Positions 44,433 through 57,000 of a stretch of 64,000 nt of DNA are shown one piece after another. Source of the DNA: Biscogniauxia marginata (lineage: Eukaryota > Ascomycota > Sordariomycetes > Xylariales > Xylariaceae); assembly GCA_022695795.1 (NCBI GenBank), contig MU404083.1, positions 224,347 through 288,346 on the forward strand, written 5' to 3'. Position numbers and translations under genes: made by a program. Below the pieces are notes generated by a model. It made no database searches, was not told where the DNA came from, and saw only the letters and a program-made list of their open reading frames with translations. Position 1 is the stretch's first letter; each line of letters opens with the position of its first letter.

Positions 44433-45588
44433 TCAAGAAAAATGAGCAGTCAAGCCAGTTGAAGCGTCCTTCAAGCCATCCCACACCTCCGCCCACGCCT
44501 GCCCGAGCCATCCGTAGATCCCATCGTACACGCCGCCCAGCCAACCGTCCGCCTTGCCGGCCCTCGCCACGACACCCAGACCCCCCGCGGCCCACACGCC
44601 GGCGACGAGCGCGACGGCGCCCCGGAGCGCCCAGGCGGCGCGCCTCTGGCGTTTCCGGGCGACCCTGTCGACCGTGTTCCGGGCCCAGTTCGGTGGGGGC
44701 GCGAAGTCGAGCCACTTGGCGGCGCCCCAGACCATGTGGCCGACGCCGACGGACAGCAGCAGCGAGTAGGCGACCCAGGGGGGCAGGCCCTCGCGGGCGA
44801 AGCCGTGCGCGACGTACTGCAGGCCGACGTTGGAGCTGTCGCCCTCGACGACGAGCGGCAGGACGCGGTTCACGAAGACGTGGGAGGCGAGGAGCGGGAG
44901 CAGGGCGTAGCCCGATAGCGAGACGGTGGAGAGCGGCGGCCAGACGCGGGTGTGGCTGTTTCTCCTGCTATTGCTGCTGCTGTTGGTGCTGCTGGAGGAG
45001 TGGTGGAGAGCCCACATGCCCGGGGTGGCTCCGCCGTAGTAGCGGTTTATGTTCTGGCGGCGGCGGATGAGGCGGATGGCGAGGCCGGAGGTGACGTGGG
45101 CGAGGACGGGGAGGCCGACGAGGAGGGGCTCGGTCAGAGAGGTCTGGTACAGCTCGCGGGTCAGGAGGAGGAAGGGCTCGGAGTACGGGACGGAGCGGTA
45201 GATGAGCGGGATCAGGGCCGTGTTAGTGAAGTGCAGACCGGCGAAGAAGGTGAAGGTGTAGGAGGAGTAGCGTTGTATGCGCGTTACTACGTAGCCAACC
45301 GAGTCAGCAGGTTGACCGTAGTTGAAAGAGAAGCAGGGGAAGTGAAGTGAGTAAGAGACTATTCTCTGAATATTACAGGGAGGCTTCCTCACGGTAGTAT
45401 ATTGGGCCGCGGCGACTCCCGCTCAGTCCCAGGGAAGACGTGGAGGATTCTGTTTTTTCGTCTGGCAGAGCTGGGAGGTCTTTCTCGTAGATCGAAGCAC
45501 TGTCCATCGGGGTCGGATCGAGGTGTAGCATGGAGACCAAGGTCTCTTGCGAGGCCATGGGATTCAGCGTATGGTGATCGTATGGCAT
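44433..45588 (-). CDS. MCP1: MCP1-like mitochondrial outer-membrane protein (DUF1691)
   Basis: Two exons (45588-45393 and 45286-44433) joined by a GTGAGG..TAG intron, with a CTGAC branch motif about 16 bases before the acceptor, encode 349 residues. The family feature LTRIQRYSSYTFTFFAGLH followed by TALIPLIYRSVPYSEPFLLL starts the first membrane repeat. The second repeat is LSGYALLPLLASHVFVNRVLPL with LPPWVAYSLLLSVGVGHMVWG. About five or six membrane spans are present. In yeast Mcp1 recruits Vps13 at mitochondria-vacuole contacts for lipid transfer; that role is inferred here. The N-terminal 65 residues are polar, with a KDLPALPDEK motif. A second ATG at 45558 is an alternative start. A Ser/Asn/Arg loop (SSSSTNSSSNSRR) separates the halves. 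Confidence 0.88.
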
Positions 45589-45992
45589 TTTGGACAGCGT
45601 CGCGAGAGATCGCAAAGATCTCTCGAGACACGGTCTAAAAACTCGATATCGACTTACTAAGAAGGTAAAAGCAAAGAAAAGAAAACAAAGGAAAAGGGAA
45701 TAAACAAATCAGGGAATAGCCTCATGCAAGTCCGCCCACCGTTGGTTGTTCAGGCTTTTTGAGCGTGTGTGTGTTTCCGTTCGTCCCCCAAATTTCAAAG
45801 TTTAGGTAGCTTAGGTTGAGTTGACTAATAAAAAAAAAAGAGCTGTCGGTGCCCCGCCATCTCCAAAGCTTCAAGTGCCGCCTTCCGCCGTCCTCCTTCC
45901 TACATCATCGCCATCCATCCTCCAACCACCAGCCTATCACGACTTTCGTATTACACATCACCGCCAGCACAGACAAACATATAGCAGCAAAG
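45589..45992. promoter_or_regulatory. Shared divergent promoter region, MCP1 and C2H2 gene
   Basis: The 404 bases between the two start codons. It has purine-rich sequence on the MCP1 side, a poly-A of ten (45829-45838), and pyrimidine-rich leader before the C2H2 start. AGGTAGCTTAGGT at about 45804-45816 resembles the AGGTA motifs common elsewhere in the window. Confidence 0.5.
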
Positions 45993-46618
45993 ATGCCTCC
46001 TGTAAGCCAAAGCTTTTCAATCATTCAGCATTACTACTACTACTACTCTCCCTTGGAAAGCGAATAAACCGTCCGCTAATACAGGATGTGCCAAACCAAC
46101 AGCGCCACCAGACCCTCCCTCCCGCGCAGACCTCCTCTGCCCGCGCCGCCCTACAGTCCTTCTACTGCGAGCTCTGCTCCAAGGGCTACTCGCGCATGAA
46201 CGACTACGAGGCCCACCTGGGCAGCTACGACCACAGCCACCGCCAGCGCATGAAGGACATGAAGCAGATGGTCAAGGATCCGACCGCCGGTGCGCGCGCG
46301 AGGAAGGCCGAAGCCAAAGCCGACGGCCTGATAAGCATCAAGCTGGGCGAGAATAATAGCAGTAGCGGCGGCGGCGGTGCTGCTGCCGGAGGGGTTTTTA
46401 AGAAGGGAGGATTTAAAAAGTCTGGCTTCAAGAGCGCGTTCGCGCCCACGCCCGTCAGCAGCGGCGGTACCGGTGCAAATGCGGCGGACGACGCGAAGGA
46501 CAGGAAGGCCGCGCTACCGGGGAGGGAGGAGAGGCCAATACTGCGGGATGAGAACGTGGAGAGCGATACCGAGGATGAAGGGTACGAGGTCTATAACCCG
46601 CGGTTCCCTACCGACTGA
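45993..46618 (+). CDS. C2H2 zinc-finger protein (GPATCH8/ZNF804-like finger)
   Basis: Exon 1 is only ATG CCT CCT (45993-46001); an 83-base intron (GTAAGC..CAG) leads to exon 2 at 46085-46618, for 180 residues. The single finger is FYCELCSKGYSRMNDYEAHL, then GSYDHSH: C31-x2-C34-x12-H47-x5-H53. It is followed by a basic helix RQRMKDMKQMVKDP. This finger plus helix is a conserved eukaryotic type seen in RNA- and splicing-linked proteins, so a nuclear role is likely but not shown. The middle is Gly/Ala-rich with a repeated FKKGGFKKSGFKS. The C-terminus is acidic (ESDTEDEGYEVYNPRFPTD). The tiny first exon is supported by the good donor and absence of another ATG in frame near the finger. Confidence 0.85.
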
Positions 46619-49600
46619 TCCGACGCGTTGGCCACGACGAAAAGAGCGAGCACGAAACGATCACGATCATCATAAGCCTGCGTAATAATCACGCGTCGCG
46701 CGGATAGCTACAAAAAATGCTCCCAGTACTAGTCTGTCCTTTCTCGGACGAATGAACGAACGAGCAAGCGAACCAATGAACGAGTGATATCGCACCGGTT
46801 CGACAGCGACGACGACGTCCACAGAACTCATTAAAAAAAAAACCTATGCAGTAGAGAAGCCACAGAGGCCGAGCGGTGGGTAGGAAGGCGGGAGAAGGCA
46901 GTTCGTATGTAGATAACGCGCGAATGCAGAAGAGCGAGCAAACACCAAGCTTTTCAAGCTACACCAAGATGCTGGCTGCACTGCACAAGGTGAGAATGAA
47001 AACTCAACACCCTGATGTAGTCTACGTGTAGGTAGATATCAGCCCAAGTAGGCACGTAGTCATAACATTCAACCAAGATCTAAAATACACGTTATGATGC
47101 ACCCGTTGTGAAATGCATGCTTGCTTGATTTAATGTCTAGGGCTAAAGAAATCTCCAAATACTATCACGAGGTGCAAAAACTATAATACCTACATATTCA
47201 TTGACAATACATGTACGTGTTCATATCCCCCTCCTTAATACAGATATCCCTCAAGCCCAACGAACTCATCACTTGCTCCGCGTGCAGGACGAACGAACGC
47301 GATGGCTGTGGGTAGGGTGTAGATTCGCGTTGTGCTTCTTCCTCAACTCGCTCCGCACGGGACCGACAAGATTGACGAAAAAACCGAATCGTTTCTTTCG
47401 AATGATGAGTTTCCAAAAATTCCTTACCCGGCCGAAGCCAAGCAAGAGTGGTCATAGTATAGTTTTCAACTAGCAAAAACACGCACTCGGATTGCTCCTC
47501 ACTGTGACGCGTAAAGCCCGTGCACTAGGATGAAGAAGAAAAGAGAGAAGAAAGGAGGGAATCTTCGATTTGGGGCTGAGGGGACGGCCTTTTATAGGTT
47601 GGTGGTGCCGCGCTCACGTGGGGCGGTGAGGGGCGGCAGTAAGATTAGTAGTAGTGGTGCCTGTGCGCAGGCCAATTTTCGGAAAATATTTTCCGAATAG
47701 ACGCCCCACGGCAGCGCCCGGGCTTGGAGGTAGGAGGTACGTACCTAGGAAATTCTGCCGGTTTTTCTGCGGATAAACTACCTACCTAATAGAGGTAATC
47801 TTTGCCGACAAACTCTCTGATTGGCTTAGGGCGCTAGGTACCTTAGTCTTCTAGAATGGATCTAGGTAGTTTATGTAATCTAATCCCCAATTTAGTACGA
47901 GCACTGTACGCAGGGAGGAAATGCTTAAAAGGACGGTAGGGAGGTTCCCATAATACGTACCAAGTTTAAGAACACGATGGCTCAAGCCAAAAGTCCATCT
48001 GCAGGAACAAGATTCAAGTGAATGTACTTTTACATACATACATACGCCAATAACCAGAAACTCGTATTTCATTACATTATTCCCTCGTCCCATGTTGCCA
48101 GACCGGTCGCATTCGAAAAAGGATTCAAGAAACCCCTTCTACATTACATTACATTACATTACAATCTCTCTCGCCCCTCGCCTGAAACTTCATTCCCGAG
48201 AGAAAGGACGGCGAACTATTCTACATATGTACATAACTCTCTCCATCTCCTCATCTCTTCATCTCTCTCTCTCTTACCCGATGTTACGCACCCGTAGAAG
48301 CCCGACTCCTGGTTCGCACTGTAATTGTCCGATCTCCGACTGAAAGATTTCGGAACGTATAGTTACCGTAATTTGGAGTAGATCAGAATATGTACCTACA
48401 CTGGGTAGAGGAAACGGGTGGCACGGAGTGGTACGTAGGTATGCACATAACAATACAACAATCGGTCGGTCCCGATTCTGAATATTTCCGGGAGATAGAT
48501 TAAATTAAAAACGAGAGGAGATCACCGGAGGTTAGTGTAATATAAGCTTTCCTTCTCGAAAATTTCCATTGCGGATTCCCGGTTTATTACGCGTTATTTG
48601 ACCTTTCTGGTAGGTAATTTCTTTGCAACTACCTAGGCTTATTGCCTATAACTTCCACAGTGCGTTTTTGCTATAGCCCGGGGTTGAGAGATGGCGTGAC
48701 TATCTCTTTTGTGTTTTTCTTCCCTCACCGTCCCTCTTCACCGGCTGCTACCGAGCACGGGGCACCCTCGATTCTGATCCCGGCTGTAGCAGGGGTGGTC
48801 GAAAGAACACAGACGAAAGAGGAGGAGAATAGAGAGACAGGGGAAGGATGTAGGAGGGCCTTTTTTGGCTTTACGTTTCCCCATCTTTTTTTTTCTTTTT
48901 CTTTTTTCTTTCCTGCCAACATTTGTGTTGTTATTATTCTCTAACATTATACCACGGTTACATCTCGAGTCCCCACCAAACTCATCCCATCCCATCCCAT
49001 CGATCGATGGGACGTGACGTACCCCGTAACGCAAATAACGAGGTTACCCATTAAACCTGCGAACCAGCCATCGAGTACCACGTCGTAATTAACAACGGTA
49101 TACCACCCACTATAGCGGCATATAGGTAACCTAGCTGCAGAAACCCGTTTCACATATATCCCCCCCTCCCTCCCCTGACCCCCCTCTCCTGGAAGAAGGA
49201 AAAAGGCCGATAGCTACTGATTAAACTGCCTACACTAGACGTAGGGAAAGCTCACCGTTATGGGTCCTAGCAGCCTACGTAGTTAGTTATGGTAGTACTG
49301 GCTGATTTACCAAGGCCATGGAGAGATGCGCGAAGCTACTCCCTAGTGCTGCTACATTACATATAATGAGACTTATGTAAGTTGGGCCAGCGTCGTAATG
49401 CTGTACCGTACCTAGGCAGGTAGGTAGGTTTATTTGCGCGATATGTAAATGTACGTAAGTTATGTACGTGTGTAGATCGGGGCAGGCAATACAGCAGAAT
49501 GCTACCTTGACGGTACTACCTAAGTAACAGCAGCACGTGTTTCTCTCGCAAATCATTTCTCGAGTCGTAACCCCTGACGAATACTCTACAGCAGTGTAGA

Positions 49601-52600
49601 GAGGGCATGGGCATGGGAACAGGGAATACCTACCCACAGCACATATCGTATGTTTGTTGCTGGGTATCCCGTAATGTTGGAGAGGATTTTCTCTTTTCCC
49701 TCTCCCCCACTACCTCCTTACCTCTTCCCGAAAAGAGAAGAATGGACATAACTCAATGCATCATATCCCCGTAGGCCTATGCCCTGTTTCTGAAGCCCCT
49801 TCTCCTCTTTTCGGCCACAGCAGTGCCTATAACAGGCTTGGTCTTGTTGCGCGTCCACGTTAGGCCATAATACGCAGGTCTATTGCTTCCCGGCTCGTGG
49901 GTGCTCGCTGCCCCGGTCCGCCGGTGAGGGAGTAAAGGAGGGGCCGTCAAGGGAAGAGTACCATGTGGCTATGTAAGCGACTGCATACTATACATCTACG
50001 CCCTACGGGCTGCGTAGCTTCCTTCACCCCACCCTACCCCCCTTCCCACCGTATAGGTATGTTGGTTACATTCTGTATGTACGTAAATACTCCATGTATG
50101 CACGCGCGGAACGCAAGGCATGATTATGCGCTTCCTGCTGCAGTTGGAAGAAAAAGAACAAATAGTAGGGAGGAGAAGAAAAAATACAACAACACTTGCA
50201 TAACCTACCTACCTACGACGTGCCTATCGTCGTCGGACTTGATGCCCGAAATTGATAAATTCTTCAAATAGTCTGCGCATGATACATATGTACCTAGTGT
50301 AGCGGGAGGGGGCTTAGCTAGCTGGCTTGGTGGCAGATAGAACAGCAGATACCTACCTAGGTAGAAGGGAGAAGAAAGAGGAGGGGGGAACACGGGAACG
50401 GGACGGATGGACGGGAAACAGGGTGCTGTCGGCCCGTGTGGCTGGTTGGAGAAATTCTAGACGCACAATCGAACGAGAAGTTGGGACGAGACCGGGGCGA
50501 GCACCCGGAACAGCGGGCTGGGCGGCTTAGCGGTATCAGTCGCCGAGAAGAGGCTTTTTTTTGCTTCTTTCTTTTTTTTTGTAACATCGTGCACACGCAT
50601 ACATACATAAGTAGCCTGATTACTTATCAGTCCCCCCGAGCACATTGTCGGTAAGTGAACTGGGCTAGGCGCGCAAGGGATGGGTAGTGAGGTATAATGC
50701 TAGAGCCGAGTGTTCGACGAACTGGACCCTTATTGTTACGAGAATCTAAACAACTTGTGCGTGTGTGTGTGTGTTGGCGATTTAGGGTACTAAGCCGGAT
50801 AAACGATTGACAAAGCTATTGACTCTTTCTCGATATCATTGGTTTTTCTCTTTTGCCAACGCTGTCCTGTTAAGCCTTCGTGGGCTTGGTATTTGCTAAA
50901 GTAAATGGACTCGAACTAGGTGATTTTCTTTTTGCTGTCATTAGTTGTTTGTTATTGGTTAATTTTGCCTCCCGTCTAGTGGTGATTGACTGCGCGGCAA
51001 GACTTTGAGACACATATCGATTATTCGAACACTATAGGTATAGTTTACAGCTAGGTTAGTGCCAATATATTTATAATATAAATTTCATCTTCACGTGGTC
51101 TGGTTTTGTGATGCTAACGCTGATCTTGATGCGGTTGAAGTAAAAACTCAATGTATCCCTACTGCCGCCGTACTACCATGTCACTTGTAATCCCATCACG
51201 TTCAAACGACGGCTTTGGCAGCGTGCATCTAGGTATACACAGTTGGTACTTATTCGCTCCGTAGCATAAGCACCAAGAAGTATAGGAGACGGGAAAGGAT
51301 AAATTGGAGTTGGGTATTAATTAGATAGCTAAGTTCCTGCGAGAAATATCTACCGGTCTAGCTACTGTGCTGTCTCATGCAGTCATTTTCCATTACCTAT
51401 GTCGAACTCGCATTAGGCTTTATTGCATTTGCCGGACCGTTCCAGTGACCTAAACTACTCTACTAGTGTATGTGTATTTTACTAGAGCCATCAACGTACT
51501 GAGTCATGTCTTACCATTAAATGCCTACAGATGTTTCACAGTGACGCTTGAGGCTCTGTCTCGGAGATTCTGCTCACACTTTCTACTTAGTAAGATGTCT
51601 CACCAGAATTACTCAAACAGGAAGGCCGAGTAAATCTGACACCTAACCGACGGGTGTCCCCGTAAACAAGCTCGGGAGAGCAAGAGAACCTAAGACACGG
51701 TAGAGAGCGGCTGTGTCACGTTGAGCAGCAGGGATGATCCTCTGAGAAGAATATAATCCGTTCCGGAGCTGGATCTGACAATCTGACATTTTGTTATTCA
51801 TCAGTAGAGGGTGGTTATGATGGCAGATGCCTCTCGGATACCAGTTGCGTTTTGATAGGTAGGGCCATTATATACCGTTTACTGCCACTTTAACATATGT
51901 ATAAGACACGCACATACTTGTTTCTATTTATAGATTATATCGTGTAAGTTGCTCTAGTTTATACAGATCGTAATTGCAGTGTTGCAACAGGAAGGCACAT
52001 ATCTATTCACAATGAGAATTATTCGAAGTCAACGGCTCAGACGGGACTCTTGAATTCAACTTATCACTGACACTTTTTAAGGTGTCAGGTTATCTTATGT
52101 CAGGAGGCTTTATATACCTGTGTAACAATGTAGACGAAATAAACTCTCGAAGGAATGTGATGACTTTGTTTACCTGCGGCTTATTCGACCCAGGAGCCAG
52201 GCTCGTGGCATTATTGTGATACCACACCTGACCCCAACTCGTAGCCTTGCAGCTAATACCATTGGGAGTTGTTATTTTTTAAGTAAGAGATCTCCAAATT
52301 CCCCTCATGACCGACACCCAGTAAATCGTATTCAGAGCGACGGCACAAGATTTTCCATTTACCCAATTGGGCCAAACATCTTCGTCTGCCGGTGCGGGGT
52401 TTTTTTTACGGGGAAAAACAAAAGACACTGATTCGTTGTTTTGTCTTACTATACATAGGTCATGAGCCTCTATGCAGTAAGAAGCTTCGCTCGGGGCTCC
52501 CCTCATGATGTGATCTCGTCTTGAATGCGATATTCAACGAAACTGGCAGGCAGAAATGCTGCAAATCCCCCGCTTCTCGGGCGTCGGGTCAGCTTTACGA

Positions 52601-52764
52601 GGCCAAACTGCATACCCCAAAGGCTTCGCGCATACAATAAATAGTAGATAGGTTCATTTGTTTACACCGCAATACTCAATGCAGCTATCTCATAGCCTAC
52701 CCCGACGTCCTTGTCTCTCTTTCCGCTGTTGAGTCTGAGGGTGCTTAAGCCATCGCGCTTCGCC
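46619..52764. other. 6.1 kb gene desert with short repeats
   Basis: No intact or broken protein gene could be supported. Contents: ACATT tandem units near 48141-48160, a 16-bp perfect palindrome CCCATCGATCGATGGG at 48996-49011 preceded by CATCC repeats, CCTACCTACCTA or complement at about 49416-49429, 50202-50214 and 50350-50364, a GT run near 50759-50774, and pyrimidine tracts at 48885-48912. From 50.8 kb on the sequence is AT-richer and featureless. It may hold regulatory DNA for the downstream esterase or non-coding transcripts, neither of which can be seen directly. Confidence 0.5.
48996..49011. repeat. 16-bp perfect palindrome
   Basis: CCCATCGATCGATGGG is its own reverse complement. On the left it is extended by tandem CATCC units, so half of it may derive from that small repeat. 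Confidence 0.8.
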
Positions 52765-54066
52765 ATGTTACAATTAGCTCTGTTATTGCTCTTGGTAGCC
52801 GCTGCGTCCGGAGGTGGCATACCAGGTATTTCTAGAATCGAAAATCTTATAACTTTTGGAGATAGTTATACCGACGAAGGGAGACTACAGTGGTTTATAA
52901 GTCATAACGGCACGGCGCCACCACCTGGCACCGTTATCCCAACCTCGAATGCTACTGCGAGTGGGGGCTACACTTGGCCCCATTTCGTATCGCAAGAAAT
53001 TAACGCTACGACTTACAACTATGCTGGTGAGGAAAATTTTAATTTCGGCAGAGAAACATCCAGGTCATCATCTGGGGTTCTCCTGTGTGCACTTGGAACA
53101 TAATCGAACTCATACATGAAAACTAGTTTCCGGAGCGGTTTGCTCGAATGAGTTAATATCGCGATACCTCGCGAGTATTAACGGACTATACCCCTCCGTC
53201 ATCGACTATGAGATACCCGCTTTCTTAGCAGATGTGGAGTACTCCAGCTCCACGAACAGTGGGGACAAACTTTTCCGCAGCCGGAGAGCGGATAACACCA
53301 TTTATACCCTCTGGATAGGGACCAACGACCTGGGCAACGGCGGATACCTCAGAGACACGCAGCGGGCCGGGACCACGATCTCCGACTACGTCGACTGCGT
53401 GTGGTCGACTTTCGACGGCATATACGGGGCCGGGGGCCGGCACTTCGTGCTCTTCAACCAGGCACCGCTGGACAAGTCGCCGCTGTACGCGGCGCCGCAG
53501 AACGGCGGCGTGGGTGACACGTCGTACTGGGCGAACAAGACGGCGTACAACGCGACCGAGATCGAGCAGAAGATGCTCGAGTACACGACCACCGTGAACA
53601 CGGTCTACGCGTACGGCGCGCCGTTCCAGCTCCTCGTGCGGTCGCGCTGGCCCGGCGCCTCGGTCATGATTTTCGACGTGCACCGGCTGCTGTCGGACGT
53701 CTACGAAGACCCCTCGGCGTACTTGGACGCGCCGGCGAACGCGACCGGGTATTACTACTGGTGTCCTTACCCCAGGACGGCGGGTTCGGAGTGCGAACCC
53801 TCGGAGCACCCGCTCTCGAGCTTTCTATGGTCAGTCTGGGGATTGCCTTGTTAAAAAGTGGTTTAAAGTACTAATAATAGCTATATGTAGGTACGATGAA
53901 CTACACCCATCACCAAAAACGGGTAAGCTCTCTATACTTAAGAGAGAAAGAGAAAAAAAGGCTTGATGAAATTACTAATTGTTGGCGTACAGATGAGATT
54001 ATTGCTGCGGAATTCGTAAACCTGCTATCGGGAAACTCGTCATACGGAATTTATTACAATTCATAG
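52765..54066 (+). CDS. Secreted GDSL/SGNH esterase (CE16-like acetylesterase)
   Basis: Four exons (52765-53026, 53127-53829, 53891-53922, 53993-54066) encode 356 residues. Exon 3 is only 32 bases. Introns start GTGAGG, GTCAGT and GTAAGC and end TAG, TAG and CAG. A signal peptide is clear (MLQLALLLLLVAAASGG). Block I is ITFGDSYTDEG with Ser34 as nucleophile; block III is LWIGTNDLGNGG; the acid and base are in YDELHPSPKT, made by joining exons 2 and 3. NYAVSGAVCSN crosses the first junction. Such enzymes remove acetyl groups from plant-wall oligosaccharides outside the cell. Several N-glycosylation sites (NGT, NAT) fit secretion. Start 52765 is chosen because it begins the signal peptide. It ends SGNSSYGIYYNS. 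Confidence 0.9.
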
Positions 54067-57000
54067 GCCGAACCTGAACTGACCTAAAATAAAAGTAATA
54101 TAATGCGAGAGTACCTAGATACCTTAGATTGCGAATTCTTGAGTGACACCGGAATTTCCCATTGATCGCGAAAAGAAAAGTATAACTCGGTCAATATAAG
54201 TCTGCTAAACTAGCACTAGCCTATATACGAGGACGGACCCCCCTATAGCGAGCAGTCGCACCGACCTACTAACAAACCAAGACTCTTATTAACAGTGATA
54301 TTCAAACAAATATTACGACACTGTTTTTCACAAATCTAGCAACCAACAGCTCATCTCTGCCCGGCCCTTCCCCGGGCAGGGTGTAGACATACCTGGGTAG
54401 GCAATCTTCGCCGCACGTTTATTGAATGTGGTAGTTATATTCCGCGTCGCATTACATTCCGCGTTGCCGCGTGGTTACTTTCTTTCTCTGTCGGGTTTGC
54501 CATCCCAGTTCCCCCCGGAGAGATGGTCACCTGCCAGAGCCGTGAGGTCGCATTAAGCTTCGAAAGCCTTCGCTATGTAATGCCCTGTCGTGTCTCGGGT
54601 AAGAATTTCGCAGCCGAAGAGAAAATATGATGTATTGCAAAGCACGGTTCTCTTAACGTCTGTGTGACTTCTCCCGTGAAGGGATGGGGAGGGGGAATTG
54701 AGATATCAGATTTACTAAATGAAAATGTTGATATGTAACCGTCCCCCCGGGAGTTTATTTATTAGTTTAGTGATACCGTTCTTTTGGGTGAGAGGTGAGA
54801 AGACCGGATGGCGGTCAGCATCCCGGCAGCTTGGCGACCCCTCCCCCACCAACCCCCCAAAGATATATTGAATTGTGTAACTGAGAAATTAAAGCTACAT
54901 ATAGCCATATTAGCACAGTGAAGATAAATCAAGTAAGTAGTTATAACTTAGCTATGTGCTAATACATTCGGAAAATAAGACTTAGTAATATATAAAAGTA
55001 AATCATTCAATTTCGAAGAGTCATCGTTACCCTTTTCGTGTAAAGTGAAAACTCATCGTTGAGAGCATTCTATTACATACCTCATAAATACCTACTTCTG
55101 TATGCTGAAGACTTCTGCAGCCAAGGTTATGTGGGCCTCTTGGAAGTGGTCCTGTATCCCTCCCGATGCAGCAACAGTGCGCATTTTAACTTCTAGTCAC
55201 TTGCTAGGCTCATGTCTGTGCGACTATATCTTGGTAGGAAAACTGGACGATTTGAACCCAGCTTGTTGGTTGACACCGAACCCAAAAAAAAAAAAAAAGG
55301 ACAATGCCGGTATTAACTGTTTGAAGCTAGGTCTATAGATGAGGAGTTCGATATCTCTAGGTTCATGCATAATCTTTTCAAGTTGAAGTTGAATTTAGAT
55401 AGTGACGAAAGTCAATATAGGTAGCATAGGCCTGCCCAGGAGTACCAAACCTACCTTATTGTAGGCGTGCGGCTAACAAAGGACCTCGAAGGAAACAATA
55501 CATTTGATTTTGGTACTATAGGCTTATGTAATGATACTTCAAGTTCTGGGAAGCACTTATACATACAATTCACGTTACACAGTTTTATCAGCACTTCCAA
55601 TCGGAACCTTATAGGATCATGTGGTGAATTGATTGGCTACAGTATAATTATGAGGTACCAAATACATAATACCGGAGCGTTCAATCTAAAAGCCCTTGCT
55701 CCACACCAATGGGGCTAAAGCAACTATTTCCTTTCGTCTGTGCCAATTTGATGTCTCACATACAGGCCCGCGATGGAAACCGTTGGGACTAAGAAGGCCC
55801 AATAATGCTACTAGCCGAAGCTATTCTCTTCGATTAATTAGAATTCCTGTGCTCCAGTGCTGTGGAGCAAAAAAACGATAGCACGTGCGAGGTTATTTTG
55901 TGCTGATTACCTTGTTTGTATCGACTTACACGTATAATTAGACTAGCCCACATGGGAGGAAAAGCCAGACGCAAGTCGATATTAAACATATAATCGCGAA
56001 TGTAGTGTAGACCGCTGGCACTTTTTATAATACTAATATAACTCATCCCACCGGAAGGACAGCTAGCTGCGTGTGGCCCCTTCAGCAACTAACTATTGAA
56101 TTTCTTTCGCTTAGGTAGCTAGTTCTAAATCTAGACTGTGCTAGATCTGGCTATAATTCTGGATGCAACGAAGGATTTTAGTCAGTAGTTCCTTGTTCGA
56201 TGACCGTACACTACGTAGTAAATATAACCCTTATCTAGGACCTAGGAGATATCCTAGGGCGTGTTTAGTCACGAGACAAGTCGGAGGCAAGTTCCTAGTC
56301 TTGGTGGAGTCTGCTTTGGACCTCCTACTATAGCATCTTGGTATGTTCAGCCGCCTGCCTCGTAAGAGGGCTTCATTCCCTTTCCGGCGCTGCGCTCCTC
56401 CATACCGCTGCTACCTCGCAACTGTACGTCCCAAGAGATCGCGATGCCTCGTTCGATTATGAGGTCATCGCAAGCGGGACAGGCTACTTGTGGACGGACT
56501 AGTATCTCTTTCATCCCCCCCGGGGCGGACAAGGACAGTAGCGTTTGTGGGTGAAATATCTAATCACGTAGTCGGACGGAAGGGAGTTCCGCTAACACGC
56601 CCCCGGGCGAGTCGACAGGGTGTGCAAGCCGCTCGCTTATCTGAGCGGAGATGCTTCATGGCGTCACATGGTCATCCATCGACACCTTGCCTGTGGACCG
56701 ATCACACCGAGTTCATTGAGCTGTAGGTAGTACGAAGTGGGCTTATTAGACGAGTTTTGCAGTGCGCTTTGGGGTAGGTAGGCATCTATGTATTCTCTGC
56801 GGCGTGATCATCCTCTCTTATTACGCAATGTAATAAAGGCGTAGCGTTTAGGTCGTACGCCGCTCAAGCTGCCGTAGAACGGCACTGAAGCCGGGGTCCT
56901 GGGTGGCCGTGCAGGTGTGGTGGGGGAGCGGGGACTGCAGGACTTTGCGAGCAGACATCGTCATCGCGGCTCTGAGGACAGTCCCCCAGGAGGAGTACCC

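Noticed and set aside
44390..45070. 226-codon plus-strand frame opposite MCP1
   Set aside because: Extreme Arg/Pro content typical of the complement of GC-rich coding DNA; MCP1 on the other strand is clear.
53225..53809. 194-codon minus-strand frame opposite the esterase
   Set aside because: Shadow of the GC-rich esterase exon; Arg/Val-rich without motifs.
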